Under the pieces are notes generated by a model that saw only the letters and a list, made by a program, of their open reading frames with translations, searched no databases and had not been told where the DNA came from. A program made the position numbers and the translations under genes. A DNA stretch of 64,000 nucleotides from Lachnospiraceae bacterium (GTDB lineage: Bacteria > Bacillota > Clostridia > Lachnospirales > Lachnospiraceae), in the NCBI GenBank assembly GCA_910575565.1, contig CAJTFL010000001.1, positions 62,001 to 126,000 on the forward strand, written 5' to 3'. Each line of letters opens with the position of its first letter. Position 1 is the stretch's first letter. Of this stretch, positions 21,150-29,220 are shown in pieces.

Positions 21150-22562
21150 ATGGCAGATAGAGCAAAAAAGCCGGTAAAGATCGTGGAAACCATCCTTCGT
21201 GATGCCCACCAGTCTTTGCTGGCAACCAGAATGTCTACTGAGCAGATGCTGCCCATTATTGACAAGATGGATAAGGTGGGCTACCACGCGGTAGAGTGCT
21301 GGGGCGGCGCAACCTTTGACGCATCCTTGCGCTTCTTAAAGGAAGATCCCTGGGAGAGGCTTAGGAAGCTTAGGGCCGGCTTTAAGAATACCAAGCTGCA
21401 GATGCTGTTCCGCGGGCAGAATATCTTAGGCTACAACCATTACGCAGACGATGTGGTGGAATATTTCGTGCAGAAATCCATCGCAAACGGCATTGACATT
21501 ATCCGGATTTTCGACTGCTTAAACGATATCCGCAATTTAGAGACTGCGGTAAAGGCCACCAATAAGGAAAAGGGCCATGCCCAGATTGCTTTGTCCTATA
21601 CCTTGGGTGATGCCTATACCTTGGATTACTGGAAGGAGATTGCAAAGCGGATCGAGGACATGGGGGCCGATTCTTTGTGCATTAAGGATATGGCCGGGCT
21701 TCTTACCCCTTACGCGGCAGATGAGCTGGTTCATGCCTTAAAGGAAGGAACCTCCCTTCCCATCGATCTCCATACCCACTATACTTCCGGCGTAGCGTCC
21801 ATGACTTACTTAAAGGCAGTGGAGGCAGGGTGCGATATCATCGACTGCGCCATGTCCCCCTTAGCCCTTGGAACCAGCCAGCCAGCTACCGAGGTTATGG
21901 TGGAAACCTTCCGGGGCACGCCATACGATACGGGATACGATTTATCCCTTTTGGCGGAGATTGCCGAGTACTTCCGTCCCATCCGGGAGGAGGCCCTGGC
22001 AAGCGGCCTGCTAAATCCCAAGGTGCTGGGCGTAAACATCAAGACGCTGCAGTATCAGGTTCCCGGCGGTATGCTGTCCAACCTGGTAAGCCAGTTGAAG
22101 GAAGCCGGGAAGGAAGACAAGTATCAGGAAGTTTTGGAGGAGATCCCGAGAGTCCGCAAGGACTTTGGCGAGCCGCCTTTGGTAACGCCTTCTTCCCAGA
22201 TCGTAGGAACCCAGGCGGTAATGAACGTTATCTCCGGGGAGCGCTACAAGCTGGTTCCTAAGGAGTCCAAGAAGATTATGATGGGCGAGTTTGGGCAGAC
22301 GGTAAAGCCCTTTGACAGGGAAGTGCAGAAGAAGATTATTGGCGATGCCACTCCCATTACCTGCCGTCCGGCAGATTTGATTGAGCCGGAGCTGCCTAAG
22401 TTTGAGAAGGAATGCGCCCAGTGGAAGCAGCAGGATGAGGATGTTTTGTCCTATGCTTTATTCCCGGCGGTAGCTAAGGAGTTCTTCCAGTACAGGGAAG
22501 CGCAGCAGACGAAGGTGGATCAGGCTGCGGCGGATAAGGAAAGCAAGGCTTATCCGGTATAA
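21150..22562 (+). CDS. oadA: Oxaloacetate decarboxylase alpha / transcarboxylase 5S-like subunit, without biotin domain
   Basis: 470 residues. An HMG-CoA-lyase-type TIM barrel begins ETILRDAHQSLLATRM and has the metal-binding DLHTHYTSG pair of histidines and the CIKDMAGLL strand. A C-terminal carboxylase-specific domain follows (YQVPGGMLSNLVSQL). It ends without the biotinyl domain many OadA proteins carry; biotin is supplied by the separate 19541 gene. It exchanges carboxyl groups between oxaloacetate/pyruvate and biotin. Last gene of the operon. Confidence 0.92.
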   Translation: MADRAKKPVKIVETILRDAHQSLLATRMSTEQMLPIIDKMDKVGYHAVECWGGATFDASLRFLKEDPWERLRKLRAGFKNTKLQMLFRGQNILGYNHYADDVVEYFVQKSIANGIDIIRIFDCLNDIRNLETAVKATNKEKGHAQIALSYTLGDAYTLDYWKEIAKRIEDMGADSLCIKDMAGLLTPYAADELVHALKEGTSLPIDLHTHYTSGVASMTYLKAVEAGCDIIDCAMSPLALGTSQPATEVMVETFRGTPYDTGYDLSLLAEIAEYFRPIREEALASGLLNPKVLGVNIKTLQYQVPGGMLSNLVSQLKEAGKEDKYQEVLEEIPRVRKDFGEPPLVTPSSQIVGTQAVMNVISGERYKLVPKESKKIMMGEFGQTVKPFDREVQKKIIGDATPITCRPADLIEPELPKFEKECAQWKQQDEDVLSYALFPAVAKEFFQYREAQQTKVDQAAADKESKAYPV

Positions 22563-22570
22563 TGATGATA

Positions 22571-22667
22571 CCAGGGTCAAAAGACCTTTTGACCCCAACA
22601 TCTAATGATAAAAGAAGCAGGAAATGCGCTGCTAAGGCAGAGGCAGGTTCCTGCTTCTTTTCTTTCC
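22571..22667 (+). terminator. Terminator of the decarboxylase operon (two hairpins)
   Basis: GGGTCAAAA/TTTTGACCC (about 22574-22595) is followed by AAAAGAAGCAGGAA/TTCCTGCTTCTTTT (about 22610-22665), a 14-bp stem with an A-rich 5' flank and T-rich 3' flank, so it may work in both directions. Confidence 0.8.
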
Positions 22668-22749
22668 GCGGGCAATCCGAACTCAATTTTTACGAAATTT
22701 TGCAAATCTTACAAATTCAAAGTTTCCTGGTTAAGTTTTCCTGATTTTA

Positions 22750-22778
22750 TTGACTCTTAAGAAATTTGTCATTATAAT
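22750..22778 (+). promoter_or_regulatory. Promoter of the glucosaminidase-like gene
   Basis: TTGACT at 22750-22755, a 17-bp spacer and TATAAT at 22773-22778. It leaves a leader of about 215 nt before the ATG at 23000. The leader contains a five-codon ATG frame and an open GTG frame (22879-23040) without a good ribosome site; I see no known riboswitch. Confidence 0.8.
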
Positions 22779-22999
22779 AAACAATGCGGTTTGGTTTCTT
22801 AAAGGATAGGGCTTTCGCCAGGAGAAAGGGCGGGAGGGAAATAAAGAATGATCGATTTTTATTGAGCGGCTTTAAAGTGTGCTAATTGGCATCCTGGAGT
22901 TTGTGTCTGGCTTGTGGAGCCTTGAATGGGATATTGCAGATTGGGTTTTCCGGGGGATAGATAAGCTGCGGAAAGCAGAATGGCATACGGGAGATAAAG

Positions 23000-25276
23000 A
23001 TGAAAAAAATTTGGAAGATGTTTCTGGCCGTCAGCCTTAGCTTGTGCATGGCATTGGATATGCCCTTAAGGCTTCCGGCTTTTTCACCGGCGGCTTACGG
23101 GGCGGAGCGGCCTGCCAGCGTGCAGGCTACTTCTTTAAATGTGCGCAGCGGCCCGGGAACAGGGTACTCGATTGTGGGGAAATTAACCTATGGCGCCGGG
23201 GTGACGGTAGTGGATGAGGCAGCGGCGGCCGACGGTTCGGCCTGGTATCGGATACGTTTTACCGGGGAAAGCGGCGGGGCGGCAGAAGGTTATGTGATGG
23301 GGGTTTACTTAAAATTCCCCTCTGCCTACAGCAGCGACGCGAATTTTGAACAGTACTTAACGGCTCAGGGATTCCCGGAATCCTACCGCCATGGCTTAAG
23401 GGAGCTGCACGCAAGGTATCCCCAGTGGATTTTTACGGCGGTGGATACCGGCCTGGATTGGAACGAAGTGATCCAGAATGAAAGCTTGGTGGGGAGGAAT
23501 CTGGTCAGCAGCAGCAGTCCCACTTCCTGGAAGTCTACGGCTCCCGGGGCTTATGACTGGACGACCAATACCTGGCCCGGGTTTGACGGCAGCGGCTGGG
23601 TGGCGGCCAGCGAGGCAATTATCCGCTATTATATGGATCCCAGGAATTTTTTGAATGAAACTTACATTTTCCAGTTTTTGGGGCAAAGTTACGATTCGGC
23701 GATTCATACCCGTGAGGGACTTGCTGCCTTGGTTAAGGGGACCTTTTTGGAAGGAGCCGTGCCGGTAGGCAGTACATGGACGGGCGTTTCCCAAGGGACG
23801 GCGGGAAATGGCGGCGCGGGATCCGGCGTTCCCGCAGAAGGGAATGGAACGGGAGGCGGTGTGTCAGCCGGAGGAAGCGGCCCTGGAGCTGACGGGGCTG
23901 CGGGAGGCGGTACAGGCTCCGGCACGCCTGCCGGCGGGGGCAGCACAGGCTCCGGCACGCCTGCCGGCGGAGGCAGCACTGGCTCCGGCACGTCTGGCGG
24001 GGACGGCGTTAGCTTCCAGCCGCCGGGAAACGGCGGCTCCGTTCAGACGGGGTATGGCCCCGGTTATTCCCAGAATACACCGGATAACGTACAGGTAGGA
24101 GTTCCTCCGGGAACGAATGTCAGCAAAGGAAGCGGTGAGCTTTCCGTCAGCATACATAAGGTGGAACGGGTGGCGGCTACAGTTATCCGCGTAGGGCCGG
24201 GCGGGGAAGGGCAGCCTTCCGGCACAGGCTCCGGGGAAGCGTCTGGGGGCGGCCAGTCCGGCGGCGCGGATCCCGGCATAAGCTCTGGCGGCGCTGCCTA
24301 TACAGGCGGGGCTGTGCCCTATGTGGATATCCTGATGGAGGCCGGTGTGCAGTCCGGGGTTAACCCATACGTTTTGGCGGCGATGATTTTGCAGGAACAA
24401 GGTTCTCAGGGGAAGAGCGAGTCCATATCCGGGGCAAGCGGCTATTACAATTTTTTTAATTTTGAGGCTTACGCCAGCAATGGCATGACGGCGGTTCAAC
24501 GAGGCCTTTGGTACGCCTCCCAGCCGGGAAATTATATGCGGCCCTGGGACAGCGTGGATAAGGCGATCATTGGAGGAGCCTGCCAGTACGGGCAGAATTA
24601 CGTTCAGGCCGGGCAGAACACCTTTTATTTAAAGAAGTTCAATGTCCAGGGCAGCAACCTTTATAAGCATCAATATATGACGAATGTGGAAGGGGCGGCA
24701 GCAGAAGGGGCGAAAATGGCAGGAGCGTACTCTGAGGCCATGCGTCAGTCGCCTATGCAGTTTATGATTCCTATTTTTCGGAATATGCCTGAGGGAAGCT
24801 GTGCCAAGCCATCGTCGGACGGGAGCCCGAATAATCGGCTTTCGGCCATCAGTGTGGATGGTTTTTCCCTGTCCCCGGCCTTTAGCCAGGATATTGAATA
24901 TTATGAAGTGTCCGTTAACACGGCAGTGTCCAGCGTGATGCTGCGGGCGACGGCAGTGGATTCCACGGCTCAGATCAGCGGGACGGGAACCATAAATTTA
25001 AACCGAGAGGTTACAGATGTTAAAGTGATTGTTACGGCGCAGAGCGGAGTGGCAAAGGAGTATACCATACGGATTATCCGCAGCGATGGTGCGCCCTTAA
25101 GCAACAACACGGCAGGAAGCGGGGGCGGACAGGCGCAGGGACAGGGAGGCGTCCAGGGTTCTTCGGGAGTGGGGAACCAGGGCGGCCCCGGGTTCGAGAC
25201 AGCAGGGGAGCAGGGCGATAAGGCTCAGGCTTCCCAGGGCGGTCCCGGAGGAAGCAACGTAACGATTGTATATTAG
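23000..25276 (+). CDS. Secreted SH3b / glucosaminidase-like cell-wall hydrolase
   Basis: 758 residues. Order: signal peptide (1-35); bacterial SH3 domain (about 38-95, TSLNVRSGPGTGYSIVGKL); a glucosaminidase-type region (about 110-255) resuming at about 435-580 (VNPYVLAAMILQEQGSQG, YYNFFNFEAYAS); a cadherin-like beta-sandwich (about 610-700); and a Gly/Gln-rich tail. Between the two hydrolase parts is a Gly/Ser-rich insert of about 190 residues containing 33-bp tandem DNA repeats. It probably cleaves peptidoglycan glycan strands at the surface. It likely shares a transcript with the next gene, which begins 13 bp later. Confidence 0.85.
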   Translation: MKKIWKMFLAVSLSLCMALDMPLRLPAFSPAAYGAERPASVQATSLNVRSGPGTGYSIVGKLTYGAGVTVVDEAAAADGSAWYRIRFTGESGGAAEGYVMGVYLKFPSAYSSDANFEQYLTAQGFPESYRHGLRELHARYPQWIFTAVDTGLDWNEVIQNESLVGRNLVSSSSPTSWKSTAPGAYDWTTNTWPGFDGSGWVAASEAIIRYYMDPRNFLNETYIFQFLGQSYDSAIHTREGLAALVKGTFLEGAVPVGSTWTGVSQGTAGNGGAGSGVPAEGNGTGGGVSAGGSGPGADGAAGGGTGSGTPAGGGSTGSGTPAGGGSTGSGTSGGDGVSFQPPGNGGSVQTGYGPGYSQNTPDNVQVGVPPGTNVSKGSGELSVSIHKVERVAATVIRVGPGGEGQPSGTGSGEASGGGQSGGADPGISSGGAAYTGGAVPYVDILMEAGVQSGVNPYVLAAMILQEQGSQGKSESISGASGYYNFFNFEAYASNGMTAVQRGLWYASQPGNYMRPWDSVDKAIIGGACQYGQNYVQAGQNTFYLKKFNVQGSNLYKHQYMTNVEGAAAEGAKMAGAYSEAMRQSPMQFMIPIFRNMPEGSCAKPSSDGSPNNRLSAISVDGFSLSPAFSQDIEYYEVSVNTAVSSVMLRATAVDSTAQISGTGTINLNREVTDVKVIVTAQSGVAKEYTIRIIRSDGAPLSNNTAGSGGGQAQGQGGVQGSSGVGNQGGPGFETAGEQGDKAQASQGGPGGSNVTIVY
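23905..23999 (+). repeat. 33-bp tandem repeat inside the glucosaminidase gene
   Basis: About 2.7 copies of a 33-bp unit encoding GSGTPAGGGST. The unit is a multiple of three, so copy-number change would keep the reading frame and only lengthen or shorten the linker. Confidence 0.8.
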
Positions 25277-25289
25277 ACTGGAGAGAGTT

Positions 25290-26825
25290 ATGAGCAAAAC
25301 GATAAAAAAGGTGCTGGCTGGGATGCTGTTTGCCTGTGCTATGGCGGTAGTGCTGCCGGTGGGACATCTGGTTTCCATGGCAGCCAGTGCAAAAATCACA
25401 TTTTCAGATCCTTCCGGGGAAGTGGGCCAGGAAGTTACAGTAAATATGAAGATCAGCACGGAGGATGGCTCCTTGGGCAGCGCGGATATTATCCTGTCCT
25501 ACGATGCCTCTTCCCTGCGGTTTATTGAGGGCAACAGCGTGGAAGGCGGGGCAGGCACGCTCCGCGCCAGGGGCGGCCCAGATCCGGCGGAGCTGTCCAA
25601 TATTGTATTTTCCATGCGGTTTCAGATAATCAAAGAAGGAACCAGCCAGATTACTATCAGCTCCCAGGAAATATACGACAACAATTCCCAGGCTGTTACC
25701 ATCAGCCACCAGGGCAATGCGGCAGTTTCAGCGGTTTCCACCGGGGCGGAAAATGCAGAAGGGCTTTTGACTTCCTTAGCAGTGGCGCCGGGAACGCTGA
25801 CGCCGGAATTTTCCCCGCTGATTGACAGCTATTCCATCCATGTAGGAATGGATGTGGAGCGGATCGAGGTGCAGGCCTTGGCAGGGGAAGGCTCCCAGGT
25901 GGCCGTGGAAGGCAGCGAGGGTCTTCAGATGGGTGAAAATACCGTGACCATCCGGGTCACGGCTCCTGACGGGGTAACGGTTAAGAATTACAGCATTTCG
26001 GTAAATAAGAGCGAGGGCGGCGAGTCAACCGGCTCTTTAGAAGCCCAGCTGGCTCAGGGCGTCAGCCTGCAGGCGGCGGCGAAAGCCATCACCATTTTGG
26101 CGCCGGAGGAAGAGGCTCAGCTTCCAGAGGTATTTAGCCAGATTTCCATTAATATTGACGGGCACGAGGTTCCGGGCTGGGTTTGGGCCGGGGAGACGGA
26201 TCACCAGTACTGCATTTTCTATGCCATGGACGGGGCAGGAAAGAAGAGCTTTTACCGGTATGATCTGACGGAGAAGACGATCCAGCGGTATTTCCTTGAT
26301 CCGGCGGCGCAGTCCGGCTATACGAAAGAGGAGACGGAGAATATTATCCAGCTGTATAACAGCCTGCTGGATGATTATAAGATTAGGATGTACATTATCT
26401 TTGCTTTGGCTGCCGTTGCCGTTGTGCTGCTGATTTTGGTAGTGGTGCTTTTGGTAACGCGAAGCTCCTCAAAGGATGAGGGAGGAAAGGCGCGCCCCAG
26501 GGAGCGGAAGGCGGACAGAGTAAGGAGCCAGCAGGATTACGATCAGGGGGATGCCCAGGAAGACGGGACGAAGGCCAGGCAGGATCCGGGCCGTCTGGCC
26601 GTCCAAAGCGCCCAGGCTGTCCGGAAAGTGCAGGAGAGCGTGGAGGAAGATGAGGATTTTGATATCATCGATACCCCGGCTGAGCCGGAGTATGCAGCAG
26701 CAAAAGCTGCCCTGCCCCAGGAGGAAGCCTTTGACAGAAGTCTTGCAGCTTCCGGGGAAAAAGGAGAAGGGGTGAAGGAATCCTTGGAAGAGGATGAGGA
26801 TTTTGAATTCCTGGATGTGGATTAA
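25290..26825 (+). CDS. Membrane-anchored cohesin-domain and cadherin-like domain protein
   Basis: 511 residues from ATG 25290 (GGAGAGAG upstream). A signal peptide (1-32) is followed by a cohesin-like beta domain (about 35-165; VGQEVTVNMKIS, ADIILSYDASSLRF), a cadherin-like beta-sandwich similar to that of the preceding protein (about 175-255; LTSLAVAPGTLTPEFSPLID), a further exported domain, one membrane helix (about 370-395) and an acidic cytoplasmic tail with a repeated EEDEDFDI/EEDEDFEF motif. Cohesins bind dockerins in cellulosomes, but lone cohesin folds also serve other adhesion roles. Its partner may be the upstream hydrolase. Confidence 0.78.
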   Translation: MSKTIKKVLAGMLFACAMAVVLPVGHLVSMAASAKITFSDPSGEVGQEVTVNMKISTEDGSLGSADIILSYDASSLRFIEGNSVEGGAGTLRARGGPDPAELSNIVFSMRFQIIKEGTSQITISSQEIYDNNSQAVTISHQGNAAVSAVSTGAENAEGLLTSLAVAPGTLTPEFSPLIDSYSIHVGMDVERIEVQALAGEGSQVAVEGSEGLQMGENTVTIRVTAPDGVTVKNYSISVNKSEGGESTGSLEAQLAQGVSLQAAAKAITILAPEEEAQLPEVFSQISINIDGHEVPGWVWAGETDHQYCIFYAMDGAGKKSFYRYDLTEKTIQRYFLDPAAQSGYTKEETENIIQLYNSLLDDYKIRMYIIFALAAVAVVLLILVVVLLVTRSSSKDEGGKARPRERKADRVRSQQDYDQGDAQEDGTKARQDPGRLAVQSAQAVRKVQESVEEDEDFDIIDTPAEPEYAAAKAALPQEEAFDRSLAASGEKGEGVKESLEEDEDFEFLDVD

Positions 26826-26865
26826 TGGATTAGTGGATTAATGGATTAGTGGATTAATGGATTAA
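26821..26865 (+). repeat. 16-bp tandem repeat after the cohesin gene
   Basis: About 2.7 copies of ATGGATTAGTGGATTA, beginning at the stop codon of the preceding gene. Confidence 0.85.
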
Positions 26866-26870
26866 AAGAG

Positions 26871-26902
26871 GGCCGGCTGCCTTTTGGCAGCCGGCCTTTT
26901 TA
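26871..26902 (+). terminator. Strong rho-independent terminator
   Basis: GGCCGGCTGCC (26871-26881) and GGCAGCCGGCC (26886-26896) pair perfectly over 11 bp with a TTTT loop, followed by TTTTTAA. Confidence 0.92.
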
Positions 26903-26903
26903 A

Positions 26904-27030
26904 TTTCATAGGAAATTGCGTCCTATGAAACAAAAACGCTCCGCTTTGGATCGCACTGGGGCGGAAAGGAATCATGTCGCTGAAGCGACCAGCCGCAGGC
27001 GGAGAATCCTGCGGAGCAGGATTCTTTTTA
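26904..27030 (+). repeat. Dispersed repeat family A, copy 3
   Basis: Nearly identical to the element at 2020-2146, with a few substitutions. It has the TTTCATAGGA/TCCTATGAAA hairpin at its left end and GAATCCTG (27004-27011)/CAGGATTC (27017-27024) plus T run at its right end. It lies between a terminator and the GntR promoter. Confidence 0.87.
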
Positions 27031-27082
27031 ACTTTCGCGGGCATTGGTAAGGGGCGTTCCCATTTAATCCATTTTCATGCAC

Positions 27083-27120
27083 TTGACATTTAGGGATGAT
27101 TGTTATACAATCCATATAAC
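27083..27120 (+). promoter_or_regulatory. Promoter and probable operator of the GntR-mcsAB-clpC operon
   Basis: TTGACA at 27083-27088, a 17-bp spacer and TACAAT at 27106-27111. GTTATA (27102-27107) and TATAAC (27115-27120) form an inverted repeat over the -10 box, suitable for autoregulation by the first gene. I see no CtsR heptad repeat (GGTCAAA) here. Confidence 0.65.
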
Positions 27121-27151
27121 AGGTGCATGAAAAACGAAAGATGGTGAGCTG

Positions 27152-27544
27152 ATGATTTTAAAAATTGATTTTAACAGTGATGAAGCCTTTTACCTTCAAT
27201 TATGCAACCAGATTATTTTAGGGATTGCCACGGAGGCGATCTGCGAGGGGGATGCCCTGCCCTCCGTCCGGACACTGGCGGACCAGATTGGGATTAATAT
27301 GCATACAGTAAATAAAGCGTATTCAATACTTCGCCAGGAGGGGTTTGTGAAGCTGGATCGGCGGAAAGGAGCAGTGATTGCCCTGGATATCAATAAGATA
27401 CAGGCGATTGAGGAGCTGCGCCAGAATTTAAGCGTGGTGCTGGCCAGGGGGATCTGCCGGGATGTTTCCCGGACTGAGGCGCATCAGCTGGTAGACGAGA
27501 TTTATGACCTGTTTTCAAAAGGCTCCGGCGTGAGGGCGGAGTGA
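27152..27544 (+). CDS. GntR family regulator (short, YtrA-like)
   Basis: 130 residues. The N-terminal winged helix-turn-helix (about 10-75) contains GDALPSVRTLADQIGINMHTVNKAYSIL (key pieces PSVRTLA and TVNKAY), typical of GntR. The short helical C-terminal part lacks a sugar- or acyl-binding domain, as in the YtrA subgroup, which usually controls ABC transporter operons. Here it occupies the place that CtsR holds in most mcsA-mcsB-clpC operons, and it ends only 11 bp before mcsA. It may be the local stress regulator. Confidence 0.87.
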   Translation: MILKIDFNSDEAFYLQLCNQIILGIATEAICEGDALPSVRTLADQIGINMHTVNKAYSILRQEGFVKLDRRKGAVIALDINKIQAIEELRQNLSVVLARGICRDVSRTEAHQLVDEIYDLFSKGSGVRAE

Positions 27545-27555
27545 GGAGGACAACG

Positions 27556-28125
27556 ATGTTATGTGAAAAATGCAAGATTAGGGAAGCAAATATCAAATAT
27601 ACGGAAGTGATTAATGGGGTTAAGAATGAGCATAACCTTTGCGCCCACTGCGCCAGGGAAATGGATTTCGGGCATTATTCGGCTATTTTCGACGGAGATT
27701 TCCCCTTAGGTAAGCTTCTTTCCAGCCTGCTTGGGGTTGAGGAAAGCAGCCAGAAGGAGGATAAGCTGCAGCAGATTGCCTGCCCTACCTGCAAGACCAG
27801 CTACCAGGAGTTTGTGGAGAACAGCCGCTTCGGCTGCCCGGATTGCTACGGGGTTTTTGATCTGCTTATTGGCGACAAGATAAAAAAGCTCCAGGGCAAC
27901 AGCACCCATGCGGGGAAGAAGCCGAAGTACCAGGCGATTGGGACGGTTTCCCGGGCAGGGGGCAAAGGCCAGGCCGAAGCCGAGCCTAAACTTTCCAGGG
28001 AAGAAAAGCTCCAGGTATTGAAGGCGCGCCTCCAGGAGGCGGTTCAGAAGGAAGAATATGAGCTGGCTGCCCAGTACCGGGATCAGATTAAAGGATTAAC
28101 GATGGAGGAGGAGCAGAATGCGTAA
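27556..28125 (+). CDS. mcsA: McsA-like UvrB/UvrC-motif zinc protein
   Basis: 189 residues from ATG 27556 (GAGGAGGA upstream). Four CxxC pairs (CEKC, CAHC, CPTC, CPDC) form two zinc fingers in the first 105 residues. The C-terminal UVR motif (about 150-185; LQVLKARLQEAVQKEEYELA) is present. McsA activates the arginine kinase McsB in the Clp protein quality-control pathway. Its end overlaps mcsB by 8 bp. Confidence 0.93.
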   Translation: MLCEKCKIREANIKYTEVINGVKNEHNLCAHCAREMDFGHYSAIFDGDFPLGKLLSSLLGVEESSQKEDKLQQIACPTCKTSYQEFVENSRFGCPDCYGVFDLLIGDKIKKLQGNSTHAGKKPKYQAIGTVSRAGGKGQAEAEPKLSREEKLQVLKARLQEAVQKEEYELAAQYRDQIKGLTMEEEQNA

Positions 28126-29155
28126 ATGGTTTGAGCAGACTGAAAACCGGCAGCCCAATATCGTCAGCAGCAGGGTGCGCTTGGTTCGCAACTGGGATCA
28201 GTACCGGTTTCCCAAATCCCTTAGCCCGGCGGAAAGTGAAGAATTGGTAAAGCGGCTGGAATACGGCCTGAAAAATTTAAAGGAATTGGACGGCAGGGAG
28301 TATGAGTATGCTTACTTGGAAGAACTGGATGAGTTAAGCCGCAGGGCGTTGGGGGAGAGGCGGATTTTAAATTCCAGTATTTTACAGAAAAAGGAGACGG
28401 TGGGGCTGATTGTTTCCCGGGATGAAAGTGTCAGCGTGATCCTAAACGGGGATGACCATATCCGGATCCAGTTTTTATCTCCCAGCCTGCAGCTAAACGA
28501 GCTCTGGAAGATGGCGGATCAGATGGATGATTATATTAATGCCCGCTTTTCCTATGCTTTTGATGAGAAGTACGGGTATCTGACTTCCTTCCCCACCAAT
28601 ATGGGCACAGGGCTTAAAGCTTGCGTTACCCTTCATCTGCCTACCTTGTCCCTGGGGAAAAAGTTTCCCAGCTTGCTCAGCGACATGAGCCGGTTCGGCG
28701 TCAGCCTGCGGGGCGTATACGGGGAAGGCAGCGAGAATTACGGAGCATTGTATGAGGTGGCTAACCAGAAGACCCTTGGGTCTACGGAGCAGGAGATCAT
28801 TGACCTGGTATACCAGGCGGCAGGGCAGTTAAGCCGCCAGGAGCAGCAGGTGAGGGAAAAGGCCCTGAGCAATCACCGGCTGGAGCGGGAGGACGAGGCA
28901 TATAAGTCTTACGGCGTGTTAAAGTATGCCAGGCGGCTTTCCGGAAAGGATGCGATGATTTTCCTTTCCCAGATGATGGCAGGGGCGGATGACGGCATTT
29001 TGGCTTTTAAGGAGCCGTGTTCCATTTACCGCCTGATGTTAGGGATTCGGACGGCCAATCTCCAGAAGCTTTCCCATAAGCCTTTGGGCAAGGAGGAGCT
29101 GGATGTGGCCAGGGCGGCATATCTTAGGAAAGAACTGCCGGAGCTGGCCGGATAA
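28118..29155 (+). CDS. mcsB: Protein-arginine kinase McsB
   Basis: 345 residues of the ATP:guanido phosphotransferase family, slightly shorter than the Bacillus enzyme (about 363). It phosphorylates arginines on proteins and marks them for ClpCP. Visible pieces include VSSRVRLVRNW at the N-terminus, SVSVILNGDDHIRIQ (active-site block), and TSFPTNMGTGLKACVTLHLP, with the conserved nucleotide-binding region. Translationally coupled to mcsA and followed 65 bp later by clpC. Confidence 0.95.
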   Translation: MRKWFEQTENRQPNIVSSRVRLVRNWDQYRFPKSLSPAESEELVKRLEYGLKNLKELDGREYEYAYLEELDELSRRALGERRILNSSILQKKETVGLIVSRDESVSVILNGDDHIRIQFLSPSLQLNELWKMADQMDDYINARFSYAFDEKYGYLTSFPTNMGTGLKACVTLHLPTLSLGKKFPSLLSDMSRFGVSLRGVYGEGSENYGALYEVANQKTLGSTEQEIIDLVYQAAGQLSRQEQQVREKALSNHRLEREDEAYKSYGVLKYARRLSGKDAMIFLSQMMAGADDGILAFKEPCSIYRLMLGIRTANLQKLSHKPLGKEELDVARAAYLRKELPELAG

Positions 29156-29220
29156 GCGATGGGGAGAATATGGGCGCAGGAAGATTTTGGGGTCTGCTTA
29201 TGGATTAGGAGGATAGATAA

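Noticed and set aside
22879..23040. GTG-initiated frame of 53 codons in the leader of the glucosaminidase gene
   Set aside because: The sequence looks plausible as a helix, but there is no good ribosome site and it overlaps the signal-peptide codons of the real gene in another frame.
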